From Fibrobacter sp. UWEL (GTDB taxonomy: Bacteria > Fibrobacterota > Fibrobacteria > Fibrobacterales > Fibrobacteraceae): DNA of 64,000 nucleotides. Shown here piece after piece: positions 43,957-51,855 of this stretch; positions within the stretch are counted from its first letter, which is position 1; each line of letters starts with the position of its first letter. The DNA is taken from the NCBI RefSeq assembly GCF_900142535.1, contig NZ_FRBE01000015.1:1-64000 (forward strand), read 5' to 3'. Under the pieces are notes generated by a model. That model was not told the DNA's origin. It did no database searches and worked only from the letters and a program-made list of their open reading frames with translations. The position numbers and the translations under genes are program-made.

Positions 43957-44872
43957 AGATTTCTGGATTCTTGCTCTTGAAGCGACGATGGGTCCAGCCG
44001 TACCACAAGGCGGGATTTTCCTGGATGCGTTCTTCCAGCCAGTTGCGGTATGCGCCATCCACAATTGAATGACTGTCATTCTCGCGGAGGCGAGAATCTA
44101 GCTTTTGATATGCTACAGCTTCTACCGCGTGCAAAGTTTTGCGACTCCCCCGCTCCTCGATCCAGCAGAAAAAAACGGGAGTGTTGGGACGGTGCTTCAG
44201 GAGGAAATCCGGTAGCGGGTTTATTTTTGCGGGGCATCCCAAAAAGGTTCCGTCCATAGCGCTATTGATTCTGCTGTCCTGATCTGCCAGCAGACAGAAC
44301 AGCTGTTTTTGCCCGTTGCAGTCTGGAGCCGTTCCGTCCAGCAGGGCAAAAAATTCTCGCGGCGTCCGGGCGTTTATGGAATAAGGCCTCCCACGGACGC
44401 ATCGGACTTTTTCGTACACGAACCGGTTTAATGCATCCGGCTTCAGTGGGATGAAACTGGCCTTCAGCGGGACGCCGAGGGCGCACAGCCAGGCGCCACT
44501 AGCTTCGTAGTTTCCGTAATGTGCCGTCAGGAAGATTCCGCCCCTGCGCATCTTTTCAATTACAGGCTTAGACTTTTCGGCGGTGTCAAAAATAAAGCCG
44601 TCCCTTTCGCAGGGATAGGCGGCGCAGTTCTCCGGCAGGTTCTTGTAGGTGTCGAAACAGAATAGCAACTCCCCCACATGGCGGGTCAAGTTTTTCAGCA
44701 TCTTTTTGTAGAGTTCGCGCGGTTCCAATCCTGCGACGCCCCTTCCCCACGTTCCCTGTGAAACATGCATCAAGTTGGCTTCCACCGTCTTCTTTTTCCA
44801 GCCCGCAAAATCAAGCACCGCGTAGGCGGCACCTGCAAATATTTTGGCGAGAATTTGACGGAACTGTATCAC
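43949..44872 (-). CDS. Lipid A biosynthesis (LpxL/HtrB-type) acyltransferase
   Basis: A 307-residue inner-membrane acyltransferase. The catalytic HX4(D/E) motif is HYGNYE near residue 117. The N-terminal segment is hydrophobic, with later motifs ADQDSRINSAMDGTFLG and TPVFFCW. It adds secondary acyl chains to lipid A. Near residues 257-266 the peptide LDSRLRENDS is the translation of a dispersed repeat (44074-44101), an in-frame insertion the protein seems to tolerate. The start codon is GTG. Confidence 0.88.
   Translation of the reverse strand: MIQFRQILAKIFAGAAYAVLDFAGWKKKTVEANLMHVSQGTWGRGVAGLEPRELYKKMLKNLTRHVGELLFCFDTYKNLPENCAAYPCERDGFIFDTAEKSKPVIEKMRRGGIFLTAHYGNYEASGAWLCALGVPLKASFIPLKPDALNRFVYEKVRCVRGRPYSINARTPREFFALLDGTAPDCNGQKQLFCLLADQDSRINSAMDGTFLGCPAKINPLPDFLLKHRPNTPVFFCWIEERGSRKTLHAVEAVAYQKLDSRLRENDSHSIVDGAYRNWLEERIQENPALWYGWTHRRFKSKNPEIYG
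44074..44101 (-). repeat. Dispersed repeat inside the acyltransferase gene
   Basis: On the minus strand CTAGATTCTCGCCTC then CGCGAGAATGACA. The CTAGATTC and GAATGACA ends match the intergenic copies at 41718-41744 and 2582-2608. Confidence 0.8.
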
Positions 44873-44890
44873 GGAAAATAAAGATACAAT

Positions 44891-45430
44891 TTAGCGGTTG
44901 CCCGGATTCAACAGCTTAAATGTTTCGTAATGATCCGCGGTATAATATATAATGCAGCCGGTCTGGTAGACCAGTCGCTTGGTGCCGCGGCTCTGGACAT
45001 TGCCGTAGTCAACGTCGGCTTCGTGGTATTTGCCTTCGGGTAAGCTGCTGTGATAGTAATCGGGATCGGAGGCGTAGTTGTCGAAATTGTCCCCGCCAAT
45101 CATGACTCCGATGGTTTTCCACGGATTAAAATTCCACTTGCTGAAAGTGTTCCCTGTGGAACTTTCGTAAAGTTTCTGTCCTTCGCTTTTGTCTACGTAA
45201 TTTTGCGGAAGCTTGTCGAACTTGCAGAGGTATGCCGCCACGGAATCCTTGCTGGTGTAGATACCGGATTCTTCAACCACGATAGATTTTGCTTCTGTGA
45301 CGGGTTTGCTAGTAGTATCCTGTTCCTGGCTGGATTCTGCACTATTGCCTGTGGTAGGGGTGCTACATCCGCACAAAAATGCGTTGACAACGAGTGTCAA
45401 AAGTACGATAGAGTGGAAGGCGGATTTCAT
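44891..45430 (-). CDS. Barnase-family ribonuclease lipoprotein
   Basis: A 179-residue protein with a lipobox (FLCGC, Cys22), a threonine/serine-rich linker, and a C-terminal domain (about 62-175) like barnase: AAYLCKFDKLPQNYVDKSEG, SIGGD-type IGVMIGGDNFDN, YHEADVDYGN with the catalytic Glu137, KRLVY with Arg152, and TADHYETF with His167. All three catalytic residues are kept, so it should cut RNA after guanine, on the outer side of a membrane. No barstar inhibitor gene is adjacent. Confidence 0.85.
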   Translation of the reverse strand: MKSAFHSIVLLTLVVNAFLCGCSTPTTGNSAESSQEQDTTSKPVTEAKSIVVEESGIYTSKDSVAAYLCKFDKLPQNYVDKSEGQKLYESSTGNTFSKWNFNPWKTIGVMIGGDNFDNYASDPDYYHSSLPEGKYHEADVDYGNVQSRGTKRLVYQTGCIIYYTADHYETFKLLNPGNR

Positions 45431-45495
45431 ACGTATGAATATAGCATTTGAAATCCTCGCTGGCCCTTTCTATATTTCACATCAAGGAGATCATT

Positions 45496-45783
45496 ATGGC
45501 AAAGAAAGAAAAGCTGGCGATTTCCGCCGGCACTGCCAAGGGATCCGCGAACAGTTCCGCGCTGGAATCGACGGCGATGCGATCCCTTCGAATCGATGGC
45601 TCCTGCAACGGGGCGACCCTCCGTACCAGAGTCATCAAGAACAAGAAACTCTACAACCGAAACTTTAAGCACAAGAAGTCCTTCGCTGATGCGGGGGACT
45701 TTCTCTTTTTTATATCCTCTTTTTTATATCCTCTTTTTTTAGGGTGTTTTCGCTTTTTGTGTAAGTTTGTTACTATTATTTAG
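45496..45783 (+). CDS. Small basic protein, uncertain
   Basis: A 95-residue frame with a strong AAGGAGA six bases upstream. The first 65 residues are basic and serine-rich (MAKKEKLAISAGTAKGSA...RNFKHKKSFADAG). The last 25 are hydrophobic and encoded by a T-rich direct repeat (TTTTTTATATCCTC twice), which follows a hairpin-like AAGTCC/GGACTT at 45677-45703. The true product may be shorter, or the end may have been frameshifted. No family recognised. Confidence 0.4.
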   Translation: MAKKEKLAISAGTAKGSANSSALESTAMRSLRIDGSCNGATLRTRVIKNKKLYNRNFKHKKSFADAGDFLFFISSFLYPLFLGCFRFLCKFVTII

Positions 45784-45861
45784 CACAAATTTTAACATCA
45801 GTTTAAAATGATTAATTTATCTTCAAACAGTACTTTTGATAGCTAGGAAAGGAGAAAAAGA

Positions 45862-46764
45862 ATGGCTACATCTACAAAACCTAAGGCAAAACTTGTGATC
45901 GCTGTTTCTGGTGGCGGCGCCCTGGGCATCGGCCCTCTGCAGTTCATGAAGCGCCTGGAAGCAGACCTGGGCAAGAAGCTGGGTGACATCTCCGTTGCAT
46001 TTGCTGGTACTTCTACTGGTTCCATTATCGCTGGCGCTCTCTGCCGCGGTCTGGATGCCGAAAAGGTTTATGAACTCTACCGCGAAAAGCTTCCCAAGAT
46101 TTTCAAGAAGAAGAAGAACTTGGGCGTGCTCTCCAGCGACTACGTGAAGTACGAAAATGCTGGCCTGAAGGAATCCCTGTACGAAATCTTCGGTAAGCAG
46201 AAGATGAACGAATTCCCCAAGCCCATCTTCATTCCCACTACCTTCATGAACGGCGAAAGCGTGGAAAAGGTCTGGGATCGTAACGACTCCTGGATGGACC
46301 AGGCATTCGCTATCATGTCCAGCTGCTCCGCTCCCACTTACTTCGACACTCTGGAAATCAAGCAGGGCTCCAAGACTTGCTATTACTGCGATGGCGGCAT
46401 GTGGGCAAACGACCCCATCATGGCTCTGGAAGCAGGTATGAAGAAGTCCGGCGAAGTGGAAAACTTCAAGATTCTCTCCTTCAATACCGGTATGCTTGTT
46501 CCCAACACCAAGCCCAAGAACTTCACCGCCGTAGGTTGGCTCTCCTACATCATGGACAACTGGGTTGCCCGTACCGGCAATGCCAACTTGTTCGAAGCCC
46601 GCGCCAACCTGGGCAAGGAAAACATCTTCCGCTGCGAACCGAAGGTGGACAAGTCCTACCCCATGGACGACCTGAAGAAGCTGGACACCGTTTCCGATAT
46701 TTGGGATGCCTATTACGAAACCGTGAAGGCAGACGTGATCAAGTTCGTCAAATCTACCCTCTAA
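45862..46764 (+). CDS. Patatin-like phospholipase
   Basis: A 300-residue lipid acyl hydrolase. Oxyanion-hole loop SGGGALGIGPLQFM (about 16-29), nucleophile elbow GTSTGS with Ser51, and the catalytic Asp177 in CDGGMWANDP. No signal peptide, so it is cytoplasmic. AAAGGAG upstream. It is close in layout to short patatins, some of which are defence effectors (CapV), but no cyclase or sensor partner is present. Confidence 0.92.
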   Translation: MATSTKPKAKLVIAVSGGGALGIGPLQFMKRLEADLGKKLGDISVAFAGTSTGSIIAGALCRGLDAEKVYELYREKLPKIFKKKKNLGVLSSDYVKYENAGLKESLYEIFGKQKMNEFPKPIFIPTTFMNGESVEKVWDRNDSWMDQAFAIMSSCSAPTYFDTLEIKQGSKTCYYCDGGMWANDPIMALEAGMKKSGEVENFKILSFNTGMLVPNTKPKNFTAVGWLSYIMDNWVARTGNANLFEARANLGKENIFRCEPKVDKSYPMDDLKKLDTVSDIWDAYYETVKADVIKFVKSTL

Positions 46765-46851
46765 TCGGCTTTTTCCCCTGGAATCTTCGTGAATCCCTCG
46801 CTTTGGCGGGGGATTTTCTTGCTTTGTCTAGAATTAACTATATTTGCGCCC

Positions 46852-47166
46852 ATGGCTTTATGCATAGAAGATAATCATCTAGAAGCGGTCCAGCGTATTC
46901 TGAACCTTCATTTTGAAGGTATGGAAGTCTGGGCTCACGGTTCCCGTGTCACAGGCGTGGATCTTACGCCTGAAACGGAACTGGAACTGGTGGCGATTTC
47001 CGAACGTCCCCTCTCCTTCGAGGTCATGACCGCGGTGGAAAAGGCATTCGTGGATAGCGGACTTCCCTTCCGCGTCGACATTATGGACTGGGCTAAGCTG
47101 CCCGAATCCCTCCAGAAGCAAATCAAGAAAGAACACGTCGTGGTCCAGGCTGCGGCGGAACAGTAG
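46852..47166 (+). CDS. Minimal nucleotidyltransferase-like protein, altered acidic pair
   Basis: A 104-residue protein with the fold of MNT/NTP-transferase domains: MEVWAHGSRVTGVDLTPETELELVAI, where the usual D-x-D metal pair is E-x-E. A HEPN partner is missing. TATATT lies seven bases before the ATG. It ends four bases before the binding-protein gene, so they probably form an operon. The catalytic activity is doubtful. Confidence 0.75.
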   Translation: MALCIEDNHLEAVQRILNLHFEGMEVWAHGSRVTGVDLTPETELELVAISERPLSFEVMTAVEKAFVDSGLPFRVDIMDWAKLPESLQKQIKKEHVVVQAAAEQ

Positions 47167-47170
47167 TCAT

Positions 47171-48958
47171 ATGAAAATTCTCTTTCCCCTGATTCTCGTT
47201 GCCTCCCTGGCAACTTCAATTTTTGCCCAGGACGAAGTATCCAAGGCAAAGGAATTCATCAAGAATGGTGACTGCAGCGAAGCGGTGAACGTCCTGCAGA
47301 AGGTCTACAAGTCCAGCTTCAGCAAGTCCGCTGGCGAAAAGGCCGCCGTGATGCTTACCGAATGCTATCTCCGCGACCACAAGCGCGACGAAGCCAAGCA
47401 GATTACCTCCAAGTTCCTGGAATACTACGTCGCTTCCGACTATCGCGAACGTATGGAACTGGCTAACGCCATCGTTACTGTAGAGCAGGGTGCTCCCTAT
47501 GATGGCGTGGAAGCCATGCTGCGCATCCTGGCTTACTCCAAGAATCCTGCCGCCCGTTCCCGCACCAAGGATGTGGTGATCAAGGTCCTGGCTGCATCTC
47601 TTCTGAATGCAGACCAGCTCCAGTCCCTCATCGAGAAGTATCCGGTGGACAAGGAAGTCATTGGCTGGATTCAGCTGCAGATTGGCCGCGAATGCCAGAA
47701 CGCCAAGCGTTTCCGTGGCGCTCGCTACTGGTACAAGAAGGTGGCTAGCAACGAATCTTCCGAACTGGCAGAAACCGCAAAGCGCGGTCTTGAATCTCTG
47801 GAAGGCATGAGTGCTGGCACTCCTACCATCCTGGTTCTCGCTCCCCTTTCTGGCGACTTCGCCGAATTCGGTGCCGAAGCTATTCAGGGCGTTCTCCTGG
47901 CATACGAACAGTCCGGTCTCAAGGGCAAGGTCAACATCCGTACTGCTGACTCCCGCGCCGACGCTTCCCAGGCACTGCTTCGTACCCAGCAGGCGATCCA
48001 CCAGGATAGCGTGATTGCAATCGTGGGTCCCATCATGAGTGGTCCTGCTGCCGCTGTCGCTGCCTGGCTTGGCACCAACCATCAGTATATCCCCATGCTC
48101 ACTCCCACCGCTACCGATGACGGTATCGCCAAGATGGGTCCCAATATCTTCCAGGTCAACGTGACCATGGACTACCTGGCCCAGAGCATCGCGGACTTTG
48201 CAACCAAGTGCCTGAACATTCGTGAGTTCGGCATCATGAGCCCTTTGGGTGACTACGGTGCTTCCGTGTCCCGCAGCTTTACTCAGGCTGTGAACCGCCG
48301 TGGCGGCGACGTGGTTGCTTTCCGCAACTACGAAGAAGGCCATCCGGATTACAAGACCGAATTTGAAATGCTTCGCGACGTTCGCTTTAAGCAGCTGAAC
48401 CGCCGCCTGAACATGAAGCGTGGCGCTTCCGACTTGAACGCTCCCAACTCCAAGTTCAACAAGAAGGAAAGCGACGTGGAATTCCCGGGCCTCCTGATTG
48501 CCTCCACGAATCCCAGCGAAGCTGGCCTCATGGCTAGCCAGTCCGCATTCTACCAGATCTCCGGTACCCTTCTGGGAACCTCCGGCTGGTACGGTCGCGA
48601 CCTGCTGGTAACTGGTAAGAACCTGGTGGAAGGCGCCTACTTCAGTGTGCCTGCTCTGGACATGGGTGACAAGGATACATTCAAGGCATTCTCCAAGAGC
48701 TTCAAGGAACGCTGGGGCGCAGAACCTGCTGATGACAAGGTTAGCGGCCTGAGCTACGATGCGGCAAACATCATCTTCAAGTCCATGAACTCTGACATGA
48801 GCCTGACCAAGACCTTGAACAACTCCGACCAGTTCAAGGGTGTGTACGGCGACATCAAGTTCAAGCGTGGCGCCAACGTGAACACCAAGATCGTGACTGT
48901 CACCAAGGGCAAGTTCGAAGTTCTGGACGGCTGCCCGGAAAAGACCGACAAGAAGTAA
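47171..48958 (+). CDS. Periplasmic binding protein with N-terminal TPR-like region
   Basis: A 595-residue exported protein. Signal LFPLILVASLATSIFAQ, a helical repeat region (about 20-210), then a type I periplasmic-binding fold (LivJ/LpoA-like): TILVLAPLSGDFAEFGAEAIQGVLLAYEQ, IAIVGPIMSGPAAAVAAWL, FGIMSPLGDYGASVSRSFTQA. The combination recalls LpoA, which activates penicillin-binding proteins, rather than a transport binding protein; no permease genes are adjacent. Terminator follows. Confidence 0.85.
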   Translation: MKILFPLILVASLATSIFAQDEVSKAKEFIKNGDCSEAVNVLQKVYKSSFSKSAGEKAAVMLTECYLRDHKRDEAKQITSKFLEYYVASDYRERMELANAIVTVEQGAPYDGVEAMLRILAYSKNPAARSRTKDVVIKVLAASLLNADQLQSLIEKYPVDKEVIGWIQLQIGRECQNAKRFRGARYWYKKVASNESSELAETAKRGLESLEGMSAGTPTILVLAPLSGDFAEFGAEAIQGVLLAYEQSGLKGKVNIRTADSRADASQALLRTQQAIHQDSVIAIVGPIMSGPAAAVAAWLGTNHQYIPMLTPTATDDGIAKMGPNIFQVNVTMDYLAQSIADFATKCLNIREFGIMSPLGDYGASVSRSFTQAVNRRGGDVVAFRNYEEGHPDYKTEFEMLRDVRFKQLNRRLNMKRGASDLNAPNSKFNKKESDVEFPGLLIASTNPSEAGLMASQSAFYQISGTLLGTSGWYGRDLLVTGKNLVEGAYFSVPALDMGDKDTFKAFSKSFKERWGAEPADDKVSGLSYDAANIIFKSMNSDMSLTKTLNNSDQFKGVYGDIKFKRGANVNTKIVTVTKGKFEVLDGCPEKTDKK

Positions 48959-48985
48959 TCTGCATTTTGCAGGCTTGAGTATAGA

Positions 48986-49022
48986 AGAGACCCCGCGGCT
49001 AGTACGTCGCGGGGCTCTTTGT
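48986..49022 (+). terminator. Intrinsic terminator
   Basis: CCCCGCG and CGCGGGG pair across a ten-base loop, extended by AGAG/CTCT with one bulge, then TTTGTTT. Confidence 0.8.
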
Positions 49023-49041
49023 TTCTAGGAATCTCTATGGG

Positions 49042-49254
49042 CTAGTCTTCGTAGCCGCAGCCGATGGAGGCGGCGACAAATTCCGGGGACTCGCCGTTTC
49101 TGTACAGTACGTGGAGCGTATCGTCGTCCACAATGTCGTCCAGGTTTACGCCGCTGGTGGCGCTCAGTTCTTCTGCGATCCTGGTCTTGAAATTCTGGAA
49201 ACCGGTGTGGATCATGTAGAACGATAGTGCGGATGTTCTATGGAGCAGTTTCAT
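49042..49254 (-). CDS. Small protein of unknown function
   Basis: A 70-residue frame with a strong GGAGGT four bases before the ATG, which is the main reason to call it. The protein has an acidic C-terminal half (SGVNLDDIVDDDTLHVLYRNG) ending SIGCGYED, and a short basic N-terminus. No family recognised. Confidence 0.55.
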   Translation of the reverse strand: MKLLHRTSALSFYMIHTGFQNFKTRIAEELSATSGVNLDDIVDDDTLHVLYRNGESPEFVAASIGCGYED

Positions 49255-50027
49255 AAGACCTCCGTTTAGAATTCTGTTGCCCGAATGTCAACAAAACTAA
49301 ACACAATGGTGTGTGAATTGTTGATACGTTGTTAAATCCTTGATGATAGTATAGATTTTTTAAGCCTAATTTCCCGAAAATAATGGAAAAGTGATTATTC
49401 CGGAATACTTTGAGCCATCAGTCCGGTGTCAGAGAGCCAGTGTTCCGGAGAAAGAGAGCCATAGCTATTAGCAAGGAAAGCTTATGGCAGGATAAAACTA
49501 GATGTTGGTCATTCAAAGCATTGCGTGTGCCTTTAAACTGATTGTAGGCAGGCGGCTCGCGCGAATAGGCTTATAAAATCCCGCGCGGTCCCAACATACT
49601 GTATTTGACCAAACAAATGAGCTATAAACAGGTGGCTCCACAGGTCCGGAATGATGGCTCCCATTTTTCCGGACTGGCGGCTCCGCCGCTCCGGAATAAT
49701 CAGAAAAGTAAGAAAAGTGTATATGTCCTGCAGATTGAAAAATTTCGTGATTTTTTAGTACAAACGAAATAAAATGTCCTTTTAACCCTTTGAAATACAA
49801 TAAGTTATCCTTTTCGAAAGACTGCGCCCTTCCCTACCGCGCATGTATGCAGGATCTATTCTATTTTGGAATAAAAAACAGGCATTTGGGAGGGTGCTGT
49901 TATTCACTGAAAAAAGCCGTCGTTTGTGAATAAACTGTTTAAAAGTAATTTTAAACACAACTTATCAACAATCGGCCTGGACAATTCACGTCTACTGAAA
50001 GGGTGGAAATTTTCTAAATTGCGTGCC
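49255..50027. other. 773-base gap with a non-autonomous mobile element
   Basis: No convincing gene. It contains an IS21-like element (49392-49702), a TTATTCACT/TTGTGAATAAA pair near 49903-49935, and otherwise AT-rich DNA leading to the TPR gene. Confidence 0.6.
49392..49702. mobile_element. IS21-like non-autonomous element (MITE)
   Basis: 311 bp bounded by perfect 13-bp inverted ends TGATTATTCCGGA (49392-49404) and its complement (49690-49702), starting TG and ending CA. Each end continues with alternating GAGCC and TCCGG motifs at about 20-base spacing, as in IS21-family terminal repeats. A direct duplication GAAAAG flanks it (49386-49391, 49703-49708). The interior codes for nothing recognisable, so it must be moved by a transposase elsewhere. 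Confidence 0.82.
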
Positions 50028-50966
50028 ATGAAAAGAGCTCTTGCCCTCCTCCTCATGACCTTGACTTTTGCTTTTGCTGATGACGTGAAGGCGACTCTGG
50101 CCTTGTCCGACAGCCAGATGGCTCTGTGGAACAAGGTCACCTCCCTGACTATGTCCCTGAAGTATGGCGAGGCTATGGAGGCCGCCAAGGAGTTCCGCAA
50201 GGCAAATGACGGTGCAGGCTGTGTGCTGGAAAACGTGGTTCGCATCAGCATGTACGACGACAAGGGTGATACTACCGCTCTCATCAAGGCCGGGAAGCAG
50301 CTGGAATCCTGCAAGGCGGAAGGCCTGTGGGAAGCCCTCCGCAAGTTTGAATTCGGCTACGTCCAGACGGAAACGGGCCACTCTGTCAAAGGCGCCATGA
50401 CGACACGCTCTGCCGCCAAGATGTTCGAGGAATCCGACGAGCTGGACGCCAAGGCCTTCTACGCCATTTACGCCTATTACATCGACCAGAGTTTCAGCTG
50501 GGTTCCTTTCAAGTCCGACAATCGTGCCGCATACCTCAAGACTCTGGACGAAGCCTCCCAGAAATCCACCCGCTTCTGGCCGCTGTTCCTGACACCGCTT
50601 GTATGGATGTATTACGACAAGGAAGATTATGCCATGGGCGTCAAGCTTTGCGACCGCGGGCTGTCCAAGGCCCCCAGCCATCCGGTCCTTCTCCAGATGA
50701 AGGCCGACATGCTCTACCGCATGAAGCGTTACAATGATGCCGCATCCCTCTATGAATCCAGCGCTGCAAGCTACGAGAAACGCACTGGCAAGTCTATTCG
50801 CTACTGGTGTGCGGTGCTGAACTTGATCCGCATTTATCACGACGCAGGCAACCAGGAAAAATCCAGCGCCTGGAAAAACAAACTGGACGATCCTTCCTAC
50901 AGGGCCCTTGAAAAGTGGATGCCCGGTTCCCTCATGGATGACTTGAACAAGCGCGACCTTATTTAA
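50028..50966 (+). CDS. Exported TPR-like repeat protein
   Basis: A 312-residue protein with signal RALALLLMTLTFAFAD and helical repeats throughout: YGEAMEAAKEFRKAN, AMGVKLCDRGLSKAPSHPVLLQMKADMLYRMKRYNDAASLYESSA are TPR-type. It probably scaffolds a periplasmic complex. The start at 50028 is chosen for the signal peptide; TAAATT lies seven bases before it. Confidence 0.8.
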   Translation: MKRALALLLMTLTFAFADDVKATLALSDSQMALWNKVTSLTMSLKYGEAMEAAKEFRKANDGAGCVLENVVRISMYDDKGDTTALIKAGKQLESCKAEGLWEALRKFEFGYVQTETGHSVKGAMTTRSAAKMFEESDELDAKAFYAIYAYYIDQSFSWVPFKSDNRAAYLKTLDEASQKSTRFWPLFLTPLVWMYYDKEDYAMGVKLCDRGLSKAPSHPVLLQMKADMLYRMKRYNDAASLYESSAASYEKRTGKSIRYWCAVLNLIRIYHDAGNQEKSSAWKNKLDDPSYRALEKWMPGSLMDDLNKRDLI

Positions 50967-51065
50967 AGGCGTCCAGGTCCTCTGTTAAAATAATTTATCA
51001 AAAAAAGTTCGTACAAACGGGTACATCACAACGTGTTATAGGTATACACTCAACACGGAGGATGT

Positions 51066-51779
51066 ATGCTTCAAAAAGCATTACGGATTGGATTCTTTCT
51101 GGACGGCTACACGCTAAAGAAAGTCAACGAATATTACAAGGTTCATCACAGATACCACTCTAACGTGGATTTCAGGGGACTCAAGAACTGGCTGGAGATG
51201 CACCTGTGCAAGGTCTTTTCCGATGGTAACAGGCGCGTGGAGATGGAGTGTCATTATTACCATCCCCATCGCAATCCCCACATTTATGGCAGCGCCGTAA
51301 GCGGGGTGCTTAAGCTGGAACACGAGCTTTGCACTGCCGGCTTCCAGGTCCACTACAGCAACATGACCGAGGACAACGGCATGATGGGCCCCAACCTGGG
51401 CCTGATGGAAGATGCCCTCCTGATCGCCTCCTATCACAAGATGGACATTGTGGTGCTTCTCAGTACCCAGGGCCAGTACGCTCCCCTTCCCGATAGGCTT
51501 CGCATGATGGGTGTGCCTACGGTTCTTCTGGGCTGGGACTTCGTCTACACCAAGGGGAAGAATGCTGTCCGCTGGAAGACGGATTCTGGCCTGCGGGATA
51601 CCTGCGCCCACTATGTGGCCATGGAGAAGGTGATGGATATGGACCCCAAGTCGGACTTGCCTCCCCGTGGATTCTTCTTCCAGAAGGGCCGTGCCTTCGA
51701 TCGTAGGCGGGACCCTATGTGGCGGGAGACCGTTTCCAAGATCCGCAGTCAGTTTGTGCCCAGGGCCCAGCAGGCGTAA
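51066..51779 (+). CDS. NYN/PIN-like protein with degenerate active site
   Basis: A 237-residue protein resembling LabA/DUF88 NYN proteins: LRIGFFLDGYTLKKVNEYY, then NLGLMEDALLIASYHKMDIVVLLSTQGQYAPLPDRLRMMGVPTVLLG. The site normally reading SGDxDF is STQGQY here, so one key Asp is missing and catalysis is doubtful. GGAGG precedes the ATG. Contrast the intact NYN at 16594-17346. Confidence 0.75.
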   Translation: MLQKALRIGFFLDGYTLKKVNEYYKVHHRYHSNVDFRGLKNWLEMHLCKVFSDGNRRVEMECHYYHPHRNPHIYGSAVSGVLKLEHELCTAGFQVHYSNMTEDNGMMGPNLGLMEDALLIASYHKMDIVVLLSTQGQYAPLPDRLRMMGVPTVLLGWDFVYTKGKNAVRWKTDSGLRDTCAHYVAMEKVMDMDPKSDLPPRGFFFQKGRAFDRRRDPMWRETVSKIRSQFVPRAQQA

Positions 51780-51802
51780 TCGTCTTGTATAAAACCAGGC
51801 GT

Positions 51803-51831
51803 AAAAAAAATCCCGCCTCATAAGGCGGGAT
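51803..51831 (-). terminator. Terminator of the 51856-52767 gene
   Basis: ATCCCGCCT and AGGCGGGAT form a perfect nine-pair stem; on the minus strand it is followed by a T run. It may also slow plus-strand transcripts from the NYN gene. Confidence 0.8.
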
Positions 51832-51855
51832 CTTCAAACGTACTTTAAACTTCGA

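Noticed and set aside
45862-47166. Patatin and nucleotidyltransferase side by side, resembling a CBASS CapV-cyclase pair
   Set aside because: The nucleotidyltransferase has only 104 residues and an altered metal site, far too small for a CD-NTase; the genes have separate promoters and no sensor or effector partners.
49513-49800. Minus-strand frame with repeated EPPV peptides
   Set aside because: It is the translation of the IS21-like end repeats, not a gene.
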